A DNA stretch of 7,718 bases from an uncultured Collinsella sp. (GCA_902470365.1 CABRFZ010000047.1:1-7718), one strand, 5' to 3'. Shown: positions 1 to 6,733, counted from the first letter of the stretch. The notes: generated by a model not told the origin, from the letters alone. Translations and numbers: made by a program.

Positions 1-44
1 CTCACGCCTACTTGGCTTCTCGCAAAGAACTTCTCTAAGATTTA

Positions 45-70
45 TTGACATCCATTGTCTTTCGTATCAT
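45..70 (+). promoter_or_regulatory. Possible promoter of the Xaa-Pro peptidase gene
   Basis: A perfect -35 consensus TTGACA lies at 45-50 and a -10-like TATCAT at 65-70, but the spacer is only 14 bases, shorter than the usual 16-18. No good -10 hexamer exists at the standard distance, where the sequence reads CATGTT. The short inverted repeat GACA-N5-TGTC (47-59) overlaps the -35 box and could be a regulator site. A start just after 75 would put the large hairpin at 76-138 at the very 5' end of the transcript. The call rests on sequence match alone. Confidence 0.3.
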
Positions 71-75
71 GTTGA

Positions 76-138
76 GGGGCGGGTTTTCAATCGGTTGTGG
101 ATCGCATGCGATTCCGTCGTTCGATTGAGACCCGTCCC
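76..138 (+). other. Long imperfect hairpin in the peptidase gene leader
   Basis: Bases 76-94 can pair with 121-138 as about 18 base pairs, three of them G-U, with one bulged T (about position 86). Examples are the GGG at 81-83 with CCC at 131-133 and CAATCG at 88-93 with CGATTG at 122-127. A second small hairpin sits in the loop, where GGATCG (99-104) pairs with CGATTCC (109-115) across one bulged base around CATG. No T-run follows on either strand, so it does not look like an intrinsic terminator. It lies 32 bases before the peptidase start codon, leaving the ribosome binding site free. Function unknown. Confidence 0.45.
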
Positions 139-170
139 GTCTATATAGAGACAACAAGAAAGGAATCTGC

Positions 171-1301
171 ATGTCTGAGTTTGCTGCCGGTCCTGCCGGT
201 CGTATCGAGCGTGTCCGTGCCCTGATGGCCGAGCGTGGCTACGACGCCATCGTGGTGCGCGACGAGGCCAACCTTCGTTGGCTTACGGGCGTGAAGGGCG
301 TCTTCGACTACACCTTCGAGTTCCCGCACGCTGCGTTTATTACGGTCGACCAGTGCCTGTTCCACACCGACTCGCGCTACCTCAACAGCTTTGAGGAGAA
401 CACGCCCGCCGACAGCCCCTGGGTCTACGACATGGACGAAGGCACCATCCCCGGTTGGGTCGCCGGCAAGATTGTGGCTAACAAGTGCCGCGTCTGCGCT
501 GTCGAGGACGATATGCAGATTAATATCTACCAGGGTATTCAGCGCGGCCTGGAGGACCGCTCCGTTGCCTGCATGCTGCCGCTGATGCATGACGACATCC
601 GCAAGATGCGCGCCATCAAGGATGCCGAGGAGATCGAGCTCATGCGCCATGCACAGTCGATCACCGATGCCGCCTTCCAGCATATGCTCGGCTTTATTAA
701 GCCCGGTATGACCGAGAAGCAGGTTCGCAACGAGCTCGAGAATTTTATGTTCGCCAACGGCGCCGACAGCCTTGCCTTCGGCTCCATCGTGGCGAGCGGT
801 CCCAACACCGCCAACCCGCATGCCGTCCCGAGTGACCGTGTCATCGAGAAGGGCGATTTCGTTCTCATGGATTACGGCGCGGGCTACTGCGATTATCGTT
901 CCGACATGACGCGCACCGTCGTGATGGGCGAGCCTACCCAGGAGCAGCTCGACCTGTACGCGCTCGTGCGCCGTACGCACGAGGAGTGCGTCGCTGCCAT
1001 TCATCCGGGCGTCGAGGGCAACGACATCTTCAAGCTTTCCAAGAAGATCATCGGCGATGCCGGCTATGGCGATTATTACAACCATGGTCTGGGTCACGGC
1101 GTGGGCATCGACATCCATGAGCTGCCCAACTTCAACCGCAGCAAGAACACCATCGAGGTCGGCTCGGTTATCACCATGGAGCCCGGCGTGTATCTGCCCG
1201 GTGTGGGCGGCGTGCGTCTGGAGGACTACGGCGTGGTCACCGAGAACGGCTACGAGCCCTTCACCAAGACCCCGCACGACCTGCACGTCATCGATTGCTA
1301 G
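171..1301 (+). CDS. Xaa-Pro peptidase, M24 family (aminopeptidase P / prolidase type)
   Basis: A 376-residue cytosolic metallopeptidase expected to cleave peptide bonds next to proline, using two divalent metal ions. Residues 11-140 form the creatinase-type N-terminal domain and 150-370 the pita-bread catalytic domain. All five metal ligands of the family are visible: D234 (MDYGAG), D245 (SDMTRT), H309 (GLGHGVG), E337 (MEPGV) and E351 (RLEDYG). Conserved histidines also occur in PHAVPSD (H217) and IHELP (H316). There is no signal peptide. The ATG at 171 follows AAGAAAGGA (156-164) with good spacing. The gene has its own terminator and sits directly upstream of efp, as yqhT does in Bacillus subtilis. 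Length and motifs do not decide between aminopeptidase P (PepP-like) and dipeptidase (PepQ-like) activity, so no symbol is given. Confidence 0.93.
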   Translation: MSEFAAGPAGRIERVRALMAERGYDAIVVRDEANLRWLTGVKGVFDYTFEFPHAAFITVDQCLFHTDSRYLNSFEENTPADSPWVYDMDEGTIPGWVAGKIVANKCRVCAVEDDMQINIYQGIQRGLEDRSVACMLPLMHDDIRKMRAIKDAEEIELMRHAQSITDAAFQHMLGFIKPGMTEKQVRNELENFMFANGADSLAFGSIVASGPNTANPHAVPSDRVIEKGDFVLMDYGAGYCDYRSDMTRTVVMGEPTQEQLDLYALVRRTHEECVAAIHPGVEGNDIFKLSKKIIGDAGYGDYYNHGLGHGVGIDIHELPNFNRSKNTIEVGSVITMEPGVYLPGVGGVRLEDYGVVTENGYEPFTKTPHDLHVIDC

Positions 1302-1323
1302 CCCATTTCGATAGATTTTTGGG

Positions 1324-1366
1324 GCGGGGCGTCCGGATCGATTCGGACGCCCCGCGTTCTCTTTTT
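1324..1366 (+). terminator. Intrinsic terminator after the peptidase gene
   Basis: A perfect 12-bp GC-rich stem (1324-1335 with 1344-1355) closes an 8-base loop, GATCGATT. A short spacer and then CTTTTT (1361-1366) follow. It begins 22 bases after the peptidase stop codon and separates that gene from the efp promoter, so the peptidase and efp are probably separate transcription units despite being neighbours. Confidence 0.9.
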
Positions 1367-1374
1367 ATGCGCTC

Positions 1375-1403
1375 GCTGCAGCAGCCGTCTGCAAGTGTAT
1401 AAT
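1375..1403 (+). promoter_or_regulatory. Promoter of the efp-to-recN operon
   Basis: A perfect -10 consensus TATAAT lies at 1398-1403, preceded directly by TG. The -35 position at 17-base spacing (1375-1380, GCTGCA) matches the consensus poorly. Transcription would start near 1410 and give a leader of about 50 bases. It lies just after the upstream terminator and before a long co-directional gene run, the expected place for the operon promoter. Confidence 0.65.
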
Positions 1404-1460
1404 TTCTGTCGTATGTAATTTGGACGCTTGTGCGTTCTGCCCATAACAAGAAAGGTCGCT

Positions 1461-2024
1461 ATGCCTACCATTTCTACCGCCGACTTCAAGAACGGCCTCG
1501 GTCTCCGCATCAAGGACAAGGTCTACACCATCGTCGAGTTCCAGCATGTCAAGCCGGGCAAGGGCGGCGCGTTTGTGCGCTACAAGACCCGCGACATCAA
1601 GAGCGGCCGCGTCGTCGAGAACACCTGCAACGCCGGCACCAAGTTCGAGAGCGTCATGCTCACCACCCGTGAGTTCCAGTACCTCTACAACGATGGCGCC
1701 GACTACATCTTCATGGACAACGAGACCTATGAGCAGGTTCCCGTTCCCGAGGACATGGTGGGCGAGAACTCCAAGTGGCTGCGCGAGAACGACATTTGCC
1801 AGCTGCTCTTCGCCGACGATGAGCTCATGGGCGTGACCCCGCCGATGTTCATCGAGACCACCATCGTCCAGACCGACCCGGGCTTTAAGGGCGACACCGT
1901 CCAGGGTTCCACCAAGCCGGCCACGATCGACACCGGCGCTGTCATCCAGGTCCCCATGTACCTCAACGAGGGCGAGGTCATCAAGGTTGACACCCGCGAC
2001 GGCAAGTTCGTCTCCCGCGTCTAG
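1461..2024 (+). CDS. efp: Elongation factor P
   Basis: A 187-residue EF-P, the usual length. It binds between the P and E sites of the ribosome and rescues stalling at consecutive prolines. The N-terminal KOW-like domain (about 1-65) carries the tip loop KPGKGGAF, with K34 at the position that is modified in many bacteria. Two OB-fold domains follow. The C-terminal EF-P signature (K-x-A, then TG, VP and G) is at about 152-171. The start is ATG 1461, with AAGAAAGG at 1448-1455 just before it. An in-frame TTG at 1428 would add 11 residues not expected for the family and has no good ribosome binding site. No lysine-modifying enzyme gene is in the window, so the modification state cannot be told. 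The strongly biased codons fit high expression. Confidence 0.98.
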   Translation: MPTISTADFKNGLGLRIKDKVYTIVEFQHVKPGKGGAFVRYKTRDIKSGRVVENTCNAGTKFESVMLTTREFQYLYNDGADYIFMDNETYEQVPVPEDMVGENSKWLRENDICQLLFADDELMGVTPPMFIETTIVQTDPGFKGDTVQGSTKPATIDTGAVIQVPMYLNEGEVIKVDTRDGKFVSRV

Positions 2025-2048
2025 CAACCAACTCTTCTAGGAGGACTC

Positions 2049-2411
2049 ATGCCCCAGGAAATCAAGATTGACGGCATCGGCATTTCGCCCGATGTTCTGA
2101 CCGCCATCGTCTCGCGCGCCGTGTCGGATGTCGAGGGCATCGCCTCCGTTGGCGTCAAGGACCTTGCCACCAACCTTGTCTCCATGATGCTCTCGTCCAA
2201 GGCCCCTGCTTCCGAGCCGGCGGTCGAGGCCGAGGTCGTCGGCGACAAGCTCGCACTCACCGTGCGTGTCGTGGTGTTCTTTGGCTATCCGTTCAAGAAG
2301 CTCGCCGAGGCCGTTCGCGCCGCCGTGGTCGCTGCCATCGATGCTCAGGTGGGCGTCGAGGTCGAGCGCGTTGACGTTTGCATTGACGGCCTCGTTTTCC
2401 CCAAGGAGTAA
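2049..2411 (+). CDS. Asp23/Gls24 family protein (YqhY-like)
   Basis: A 120-residue protein of the Asp23/Gls24 (DUF322) family. It shows the typical alternating pattern: an N-terminal strand and helix (ISPDVLTAIVSRAVSDVEGI, 12-31), a beta segment (LALTVRVVVFFGYP) and a C-terminal amphipathic helix (KKLAEAVRAAVVAAI) followed by a final strand. There is no signal peptide or membrane segment. A strong AGGAGG (2039-2044) precedes the ATG. In Bacillus subtilis the paralogue YqhY sits directly upstream of nusB and has been linked to control of acetyl-CoA carboxylase. The position here, between efp and nusB, supports the YqhY type rather than the stress-associated Asp23 type. No acc genes are in the window, so the role in fatty acid synthesis is only inference from family. 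Confidence 0.9.
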   Translation: MPQEIKIDGIGISPDVLTAIVSRAVSDVEGIASVGVKDLATNLVSMMLSSKAPASEPAVEAEVVGDKLALTVRVVVFFGYPFKKLAEAVRAAVVAAIDAQVGVEVERVDVCIDGLVFPKE

Positions 2412-2414
2412 CCT

Positions 2415-2987
2415 TTGAGCCTTAAGGTTTATCGCGGGCGCACGCTTGCCCGCAGTCAGGCGCTGCAGCTGCTGTTCCAGGCCGAGGCCACGGACAGCCC
2501 GCTCGAGCGTGTCCTCGAGGGCGATTTCCTGATCTCGAAGGGTCCCCTCGACCCCTATGCGCTGGAGCTTTGCCGCGGTGCCTACGAGCATATCGATCGT
2601 ATCGACTGCGCTCTGCGCGCCGTCGCCAAGAACTGGGATCTTATGCGCATGCCCGGCGCCGACCGCAACTTGCTGCGTATCGCCGTCTATGAGATGCGCT
2701 TCCTCACCGACGAGGAGGTCTCGGACGCCATCGTGATCAACGAGGCCGTCGAGCTTGCCAAGGCCTATGGCACCGACCAGTCCGCTTCGTTCGTCAACGG
2801 CGTGCTGGGCAAGATCGCTCGCAGCGAGGAGCTGCCAGGCGAGGACCTGTACCAAGAGCTGCTGGCCGAGGACCGCGCTCGCGAGGAGGCGCAGGCTGCA
2901 GAGGCTGCCGCAAAGGTCGCCGCCGCTCAGGCTGCCGCCGGTGTACTTGCCGAGGATGCGGACGCTGCTGAGGCCGTCGAGGAGTAG
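2415..2987 (+). CDS. nusB: Transcription antitermination factor NusB
   Basis: A 190-residue NusB. With NusE (ribosomal protein S10) it binds boxA RNA and promotes antitermination of rRNA operons. Family marks are the N-terminal RTLARSQALQLLFQAE (9-24), the central NWDLMRMPGADRNLLRIAVYEM region (73-94) and INEAVELAKAYG with FVNGVLGKI (108-134). The start is a TTG at 2415. AAGGAG (2403-2408), formed by the last codons of the upstream gene, sits 6 bases before it, and the next in-frame ATG would cut away the conserved N-terminus. The globular domain ends near residue 140. The last 50 residues are an Ala/Glu-rich, probably helical or disordered tail beyond the usual NusB length of about 130-150. 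The gene begins 3 bases after the Asp23-family stop, indicating coupling. Confidence 0.95.
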   Translation: MSLKVYRGRTLARSQALQLLFQAEATDSPLERVLEGDFLISKGPLDPYALELCRGAYEHIDRIDCALRAVAKNWDLMRMPGADRNLLRIAVYEMRFLTDEEVSDAIVINEAVELAKAYGTDQSASFVNGVLGKIARSEELPGEDLYQELLAEDRAREEAQAAEAAAKVAAAQAAAGVLAEDADAAEAVEE

Positions 2988-2989
2988 CT

Positions 2990-3256
2990 ATGCCAGAGGG
3001 TTCCGTCCGCAACTTCGACGAGATCTCGGACCGCTTGGACCAGATCATCGCTACCGTTCGTTCCAAGGATACCTCCTTGGAGCGTTCGCTCGATTTGTTT
3101 GACGAAGCGATTGAGCTGGGCTCCCGCGCGGTCGATATGGTCGACAAGTTTGAGCTTACGCCGCGTGAGGCCGACAAGCTCGAGCAGGAATATGATGAGG
3201 ATGCGGCAAACGAATCCCAGGATAGCAAGGCCGCATCTCCGGATACGAATGGTTGA
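2990..3256 (+). CDS. xseB: Exodeoxyribonuclease VII small subunit
   Basis: An 88-residue XseB. Several copies bind the large subunit XseA to form exonuclease VII, which degrades single-stranded DNA from both ends. The family pattern is clear at residues 9-67: FDEISDRLDQIIATVRSKD, then SLERSLDLFDEAIELGSRA, a helical hairpin in which Leu/Ile and acidic residues alternate. The last 20 residues are acidic and low-complexity. GAGGAG (2979-2984), within the end of nusB, serves as ribosome binding site, with the stop codon lying between it and the ATG. The large-subunit gene xseA, often adjacent, is absent from the window and must lie elsewhere if ExoVII works in this organism. Confidence 0.92.
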   Translation: MPEGSVRNFDEISDRLDQIIATVRSKDTSLERSLDLFDEAIELGSRAVDMVDKFELTPREADKLEQEYDEDAANESQDSKAASPDTNG

Positions 3257-4068
3257 TGGCATTCATGAAACGCGTGCGTCTTGATGACGAACTGATTTCA
3301 CAGGGCATCTGCGCCGATCGCGCGGATGCCCTTCGCACTCTTATGGCCGGCTTGGTCTCGAGTGGCGGTGAGCGCTTGACTTCGCCGGGTCTTAAGGTGA
3401 TGCCGGGGCTGCCGCTGCACGTGAAGGGGCGCATTCCCTATGTTGGCCGCGGCGGTCTTAAGCTCGAAGGCGCGCTTGATGCGTTTGGCATCAATCCGAC
3501 GGGCCTTGCCTGTTTGGATGTGGGCTGCTCTACCGGGGGTTTTACCGATTGCCTGCTCAAGCGCGGAGCTGCGACCGTTGTTTCGGTGGACGTGGGTCGC
3601 GCCCAGTTCGATTGGTCGTTGCGTCAGGACGATCGCGTGACGCTGCATGAGCGCACAAACGTGACGCAGCTGCCTGAGCTTGGCTATGCCGGCGCCATCG
3701 ACCTGGCTGTGTGTGATGTCTCGTTTACCAGCATCGCGAACATTATCGATGCGGTACTGGCGTGCCTGGCGCCTACGGGTGCATTCTGCACGCTCGTAAA
3801 GCCACAGTTTGAAGCTCCGGCGGCGCTGGTGGGCGAGGGCGGCATTGTGACCGATCCCGCTGTGCGCCGCGATACGCTCGTGGCGGCGGTTGAGCTCTTT
3901 GCTGCCAAGGGGTTGTTCCCGGTCGATGTGTGCGTGTCGCCCATTCATGGTGCCAAGGGCAACGTTGAGTTTTTCCTGTACGGCACGAGATTTGAATCTG
4001 GCGACCGCTCGCAAGACGTGCTGCAATCCCAGGTATCGGTTTTGAGCGAGAAAGCTGCAACGCTATGA
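3256..4068 (+). CDS. tlyA: TlyA family 16S/23S rRNA 2'-O-methyltransferase
   Basis: A 270-residue TlyA: an S4 RNA-binding domain (about 4-60) followed by an FtsJ-like SAM-dependent methyltransferase. The SAM motif is LDVGCSTGGFTD (87-98). The catalytic tetrad K69 (RGGLKL), D154 (VCDVSFTS), K182 (LVKPQFEA) and E238 (GNVEFF) falls at the same residue numbers I recall for Mycobacterium tuberculosis TlyA. In mycobacteria the enzyme methylates 16S C1409 and 23S C1920 and makes ribosomes capreomycin-sensitive. Which sites are methylated here is not visible. The chosen ATG (3256) overlaps the xseB stop (TGATG). ATG 3265 or TTG 3253 are possible, and none has a strong ribosome binding site, which suggests translational coupling. 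Older annotations call such proteins hemolysins; the intact tetrad argues for methyltransferase activity. Confidence 0.95.
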   Translation: MAFMKRVRLDDELISQGICADRADALRTLMAGLVSSGGERLTSPGLKVMPGLPLHVKGRIPYVGRGGLKLEGALDAFGINPTGLACLDVGCSTGGFTDCLLKRGAATVVSVDVGRAQFDWSLRQDDRVTLHERTNVTQLPELGYAGAIDLAVCDVSFTSIANIIDAVLACLAPTGAFCTLVKPQFEAPAALVGEGGIVTDPAVRRDTLVAAVELFAAKGLFPVDVCVSPIHGAKGNVEFFLYGTRFESGDRSQDVLQSQVSVLSEKAATL

Positions 4069-4925
4069 AGGTCTTTCTGGTTCCCAATTACTACAAGCAA
4101 GAGGCGGTCGAGAGCGGCCTGATGCTCGAGCTTTGGCTGACGCGCCAGGGCTATGAGGTCGCATGGGCTGCCGACCAGCGATCGAAGATTCAAAGCACGC
4201 CTGATATCGACGGCTCCGATCTGGTCATTACGCTCGGCGGCGACGGTACGTTGCTGCGCGCTGCCCGCATCCTCAACCATCGCGAGATTCCTATCCTCGG
4301 TCTTTCCTATGGTCACCTGGGCTTTTTAACTGCTGCGAGCCCCGAGGAGCGCGACATTCTGCAGGTCGTGAGCGACGCCCTGTCCGGCGAGCTGCACGTG
4401 AGCCGTCGCGCCACCATCGCCGCGGATATCGTGTCCGTGCGCGAAGACGGTACGAAGGATGTCGTGCGCACCTTCGCCCTCAACGACATGGCGCTTACCC
4501 GCGGTCCGCTGTCCGATATGGTCGAGTTCGACATCACGGTGTCGGGCCACCATATCGATCGACTTCGTGGCGACGGCGTGGTCGTGTCCACGGCGACTGG
4601 TTCTACGGGGTATGCGCTCAGTGCGGGTGGCCCCATCGTGAGCCCCGACTATACGGGCATGGTCTGCGTACCCATTGCGCCGCACACCATTCAGGCCCGT
4701 GCCTTCTTGACTTCGCCGAGTGATGTCGTCGAAATCTTTATGTCTGATGACCGTCCGAGCGTTCCGGCGATCGCTATCGATGGACAGTTTATTACCTGTG
4801 ATGGCACCGTTGAGAGCGTGGCGGTGCGTCGTGGGCCCGGTGATGTGCTGCTGCTGGATTACGGCCCCGAGAGCTTCTATAACTCGGTGAGCCGCGTATT
4901 CTACGGAGTCCGTCATGATCGATGA
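4065..4925 (+). CDS. nadK: NAD kinase
   Basis: A 286-residue NAD kinase, which phosphorylates NAD at the 2' hydroxyl of the adenosine ribose to make NADP. Family marks in order are LGGDGTLLRAAR (57-68, with the GGDG loop at 58-61), the ND pair at 140-141 that contacts NAD, RGDGVVVSTATGSTGYALSAGG (168-189) and the PIAPHTIQAR segment (203-212). IDGQ near 238 is also conserved. The ATG at 4065 overlaps the tlyA stop as ATGA, a classic coupling arrangement, with only a weak purine-rich stretch upstream. tlyA-nadK-recN is a common gene order in actinobacteria and clostridia. Length is typical and no key residue is missing. Confidence 0.96.
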   Translation: MKVFLVPNYYKQEAVESGLMLELWLTRQGYEVAWAADQRSKIQSTPDIDGSDLVITLGGDGTLLRAARILNHREIPILGLSYGHLGFLTAASPEERDILQVVSDALSGELHVSRRATIAADIVSVREDGTKDVVRTFALNDMALTRGPLSDMVEFDITVSGHHIDRLRGDGVVVSTATGSTGYALSAGGPIVSPDYTGMVCVPIAPHTIQARAFLTSPSDVVEIFMSDDRPSVPAIAIDGQFITCDGTVESVAVRRGPGDVLLLDYGPESFYNSVSRVFYGVRHDR

Positions 4926-6543
4926 GCTGCAGGTTTCTAACATTGCACTCATTCGCGAGGCGACGCTGGTGCCGAGTGCCGGCCTGACTGTCCTGACCGG
5001 TGAGACCGGCGCCGGCAAGACTGCGCTGCTCTCGGCGCTCAAGCTTATTTTGGGTGAGCGCGCGGATTCGTCGACGGTGCGCGAGGGCGAGGCGCTGGCG
5101 AGCGTCGAGGCGCGGCTGTTTGACGGCCCGCACGACACGGAAGGCTTCACGGTCCAGCGCAGCCTTTCTGCCGAGGGCCGCAGCCGCGTGAAGATTGACG
5201 GCCGCATCGCCAGTGTGCGCGAGCTTTCGGAGCGCGTTGGTGTGATGATGGATCTGTGCGGCCAGCACGAGCACCAGCGCTTGCTCGATCCGGCGCATCA
5301 CGTTGCGATGGTCGATGCCTGGGCGGGGCGCTCTGCGCTTGAGGCGCTGGATGTGTACCGCGCCTGTTTTAAAGCCTCGCGCGCGGCTGCCAAGGAGGTC
5401 CGTCGCGTCGAGGAGGCCTCGCGTGCGCAGGGGAGTCGCGTCGAGGAAGCGCGTTTTGCCCTCGAGCGTATCACCGAGGTCGACCCCAAGCCAGGCGAGT
5501 ATGAGGAACTCGAGGAACTGCTGCCTCGCTCCGAACATGCCGAGGTACTGGTTGCCACGGCTAACGATGCCCATGCATCTCTTGCCGCCGAAGGGGGAGC
5601 GCTCGATGCCGTGAACAGTGCCGTGGTGGAGCTTTCCCGAATGGCTACCGTCGATCGCAAACTGGGCGACATTGCCGATGCGCTTTCGGATGCCTGTATC
5701 TCACTTGAGGATTGCGCGAACGAGCTTCGTGCCTATCGCGATGGCGTCGCCTTCGACCCGCGCGAGCTCGCTCGCATGCGTGAGCGGTATTCCGACCTCA
5801 AGGGCCTGTTGCGTCAGTGGGGCCCCACCATGGACGATGTTTTTGCCATGCGCGATCGCTCGCAAGAGCTGCTGTCCCTGGTCGATGATGGCTATGAACA
5901 GATCAAAAAGGCGCGTGAGGCACTCGGGAGCGCTGAGCGCGAGTTGTTTGCCGCTGCCAAGGCACTTAAGCGCGCCCGCAATACGGCGGCCCCGCGCTTC
6001 TGTCACGAGGTTGGCCGCCAGATGGCTCGCCTGGAGATGGGCGGCGCCGAGCTCGTCTGGGAGTCGCGCGATCTTCCCCGTGCTGAGTGGACGCCCGTTG
6101 GTCCTTCGAGCTACGAGCTGCTATACCGCAGCGGTGCCGGTTTGACTCCACGTCCCCTGCGCCGCATTGCGTCGGGCGGCGAGCTCAGCCGCGTCATGTT
6201 GGCAAGTAAGGTTGTCCTCGGTAACGCGGACGGTGTCGATACGCTGGTGTTTGACGAGGTCGATGCTGGCGTCGGTGGTTCCACGGCGCGTGCGCTCGCG
6301 GGCGTGCTGGCAGATCTCGCCGCTACGCATCAGGTGATTGTCGTAACCCACTTGGCGCAGGTCGCCGTCATGGCTGACAAGCATTATGTCGTCAGCAAGG
6401 AACCGGGCGATGTTCCCCAGACGCATTTGGACGAGGTAACCGGCGAAGCGCGTACCGCCGAGATCGCCCGCATGTTGAGCGGCGATCAGTCCGAGGCAAG
6501 CCTGGCGCACGCCAGGCAGATGCTTGCGGAGGCGCGTGCCTAG
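4915..6543 (+). CDS. recN: DNA repair protein RecN
   Basis: A 542-residue RecN, an SMC-like ATPase that acts in double-strand break repair by bringing DNA ends or sister chromosomes together. The N-terminal half-head has Walker A GETGAGKT (29-36) and the RecN-typical GQHEHQRLLD (116-125). A central coiled coil (about 140-380) is rich in Glu, Ala and Arg. The C-terminal half-head carries the signature SGGELSR (420-426), Walker B LVFDEVD (444-450), the D-loop AGVGG (451-455) and the switch histidine H479 in VTHLAQVA. All ATPase motifs are intact and length is close to the family norm. The start overlaps nadK by 11 bases, with GGAG (4905-4908) upstream. It is the last gene of the operon, followed by a terminator. 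No LexA-type site was recognised before it, so any SOS control would have to act elsewhere. Confidence 0.97.
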   Translation: MIDELQVSNIALIREATLVPSAGLTVLTGETGAGKTALLSALKLILGERADSSTVREGEALASVEARLFDGPHDTEGFTVQRSLSAEGRSRVKIDGRIASVRELSERVGVMMDLCGQHEHQRLLDPAHHVAMVDAWAGRSALEALDVYRACFKASRAAAKEVRRVEEASRAQGSRVEEARFALERITEVDPKPGEYEELEELLPRSEHAEVLVATANDAHASLAAEGGALDAVNSAVVELSRMATVDRKLGDIADALSDACISLEDCANELRAYRDGVAFDPRELARMRERYSDLKGLLRQWGPTMDDVFAMRDRSQELLSLVDDGYEQIKKAREALGSAERELFAAAKALKRARNTAAPRFCHEVGRQMARLEMGGAELVWESRDLPRAEWTPVGPSSYELLYRSGAGLTPRPLRRIASGGELSRVMLASKVVLGNADGVDTLVFDEVDAGVGGSTARALAGVLADLAATHQVIVVTHLAQVAVMADKHYVVSKEPGDVPQTHLDEVTGEARTAEIARMLSGDQSEASLAHARQMLAEARA

Positions 6544-6577
6544 GTCGAGCCGCCACAAGCATGTCCAACCCGGCCGC

Positions 6578-6733
6578 CACGAAACGGGTCCATCTACTAC
6601 GTTTGGTAGGGCATCGGCAACCATGCCAAGAATTGCAAAAAGAAAACCGCAGGTAGAACACCTGCGGTTTTCTCTATTTTGGGTGTATGGTTGGCAGTTG
6701 CGGTTAAAACGTAGTAGATGGGCGGGTTTCGTG
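6578..6733. repeat. Inverted repeat flanking the recN terminator
   Basis: The 27-base arm at 6578-6604 is the reverse complement of 6707-6733 at 24 of 27 positions; one mismatch becomes a G-U pair in RNA. The shared inner part reads CCATCTACTACGTTT on the left arm. Further in, after 13 unpaired bases on each side, CAACCAT (6618-6624) pairs with ATGGTTG (6687-6693), and the 14-bp terminator stem lies at the centre. The whole 156-base stretch could fold into one long interrupted hairpin on either strand. No coding potential is convincing in the 6544-6764 gap. It may be a dispersed intergenic repeat or miniature element; the window has only this copy. Confidence 0.7.
6641..6680. terminator. Bidirectional terminator between recN and the RpiR-type gene
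   Basis: A perfect 14-bp stem (6641-6654 with 6660-6673) closes the 5-base loop AGAAC. The rightward transcript ends in TTTTCTCTATTTT (6668-6680). The leftward transcript runs into TTTTCTTTTTGCAATT, the complement of the A-rich stretch at 6631-6646. It lies between two convergent genes and can stop both. Confidence 0.88.

Noticed and set aside
142..147. TATATA as a -10 box for the peptidase gene
   Set aside because: Transcription would begin at or inside the ribosome binding site, and no -35 match lies at a suitable distance.
141..1286. A 381-codon open frame on the minus strand opposite the peptidase gene
   Set aside because: It mirrors the codon positions of a gene with all M24 metal ligands, shows no family motif, and is the usual shadow of GC-rich codon bias.
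1428..1460. Upstream TTG start that would lengthen EF-P by 11 residues
   Set aside because: The ATG at 1461 has a ribosome binding site at good distance and yields the normal EF-P N-terminus with lysine at position 34.
2037..2855. A 272-codon open frame on the minus strand opposite the Asp23-family and nusB genes
   Set aside because: It spans two well-supported genes, has no recognisable domain and has an Asp/Gly/Leu-rich composition typical of antisense shadows.
4326..5207. A 293-codon minus-strand frame opposite nadK and recN
   Set aside because: It crosses the overlap of two genes with intact catalytic motifs, and its Arg/Ser/Thr-rich sequence carries no family signal.
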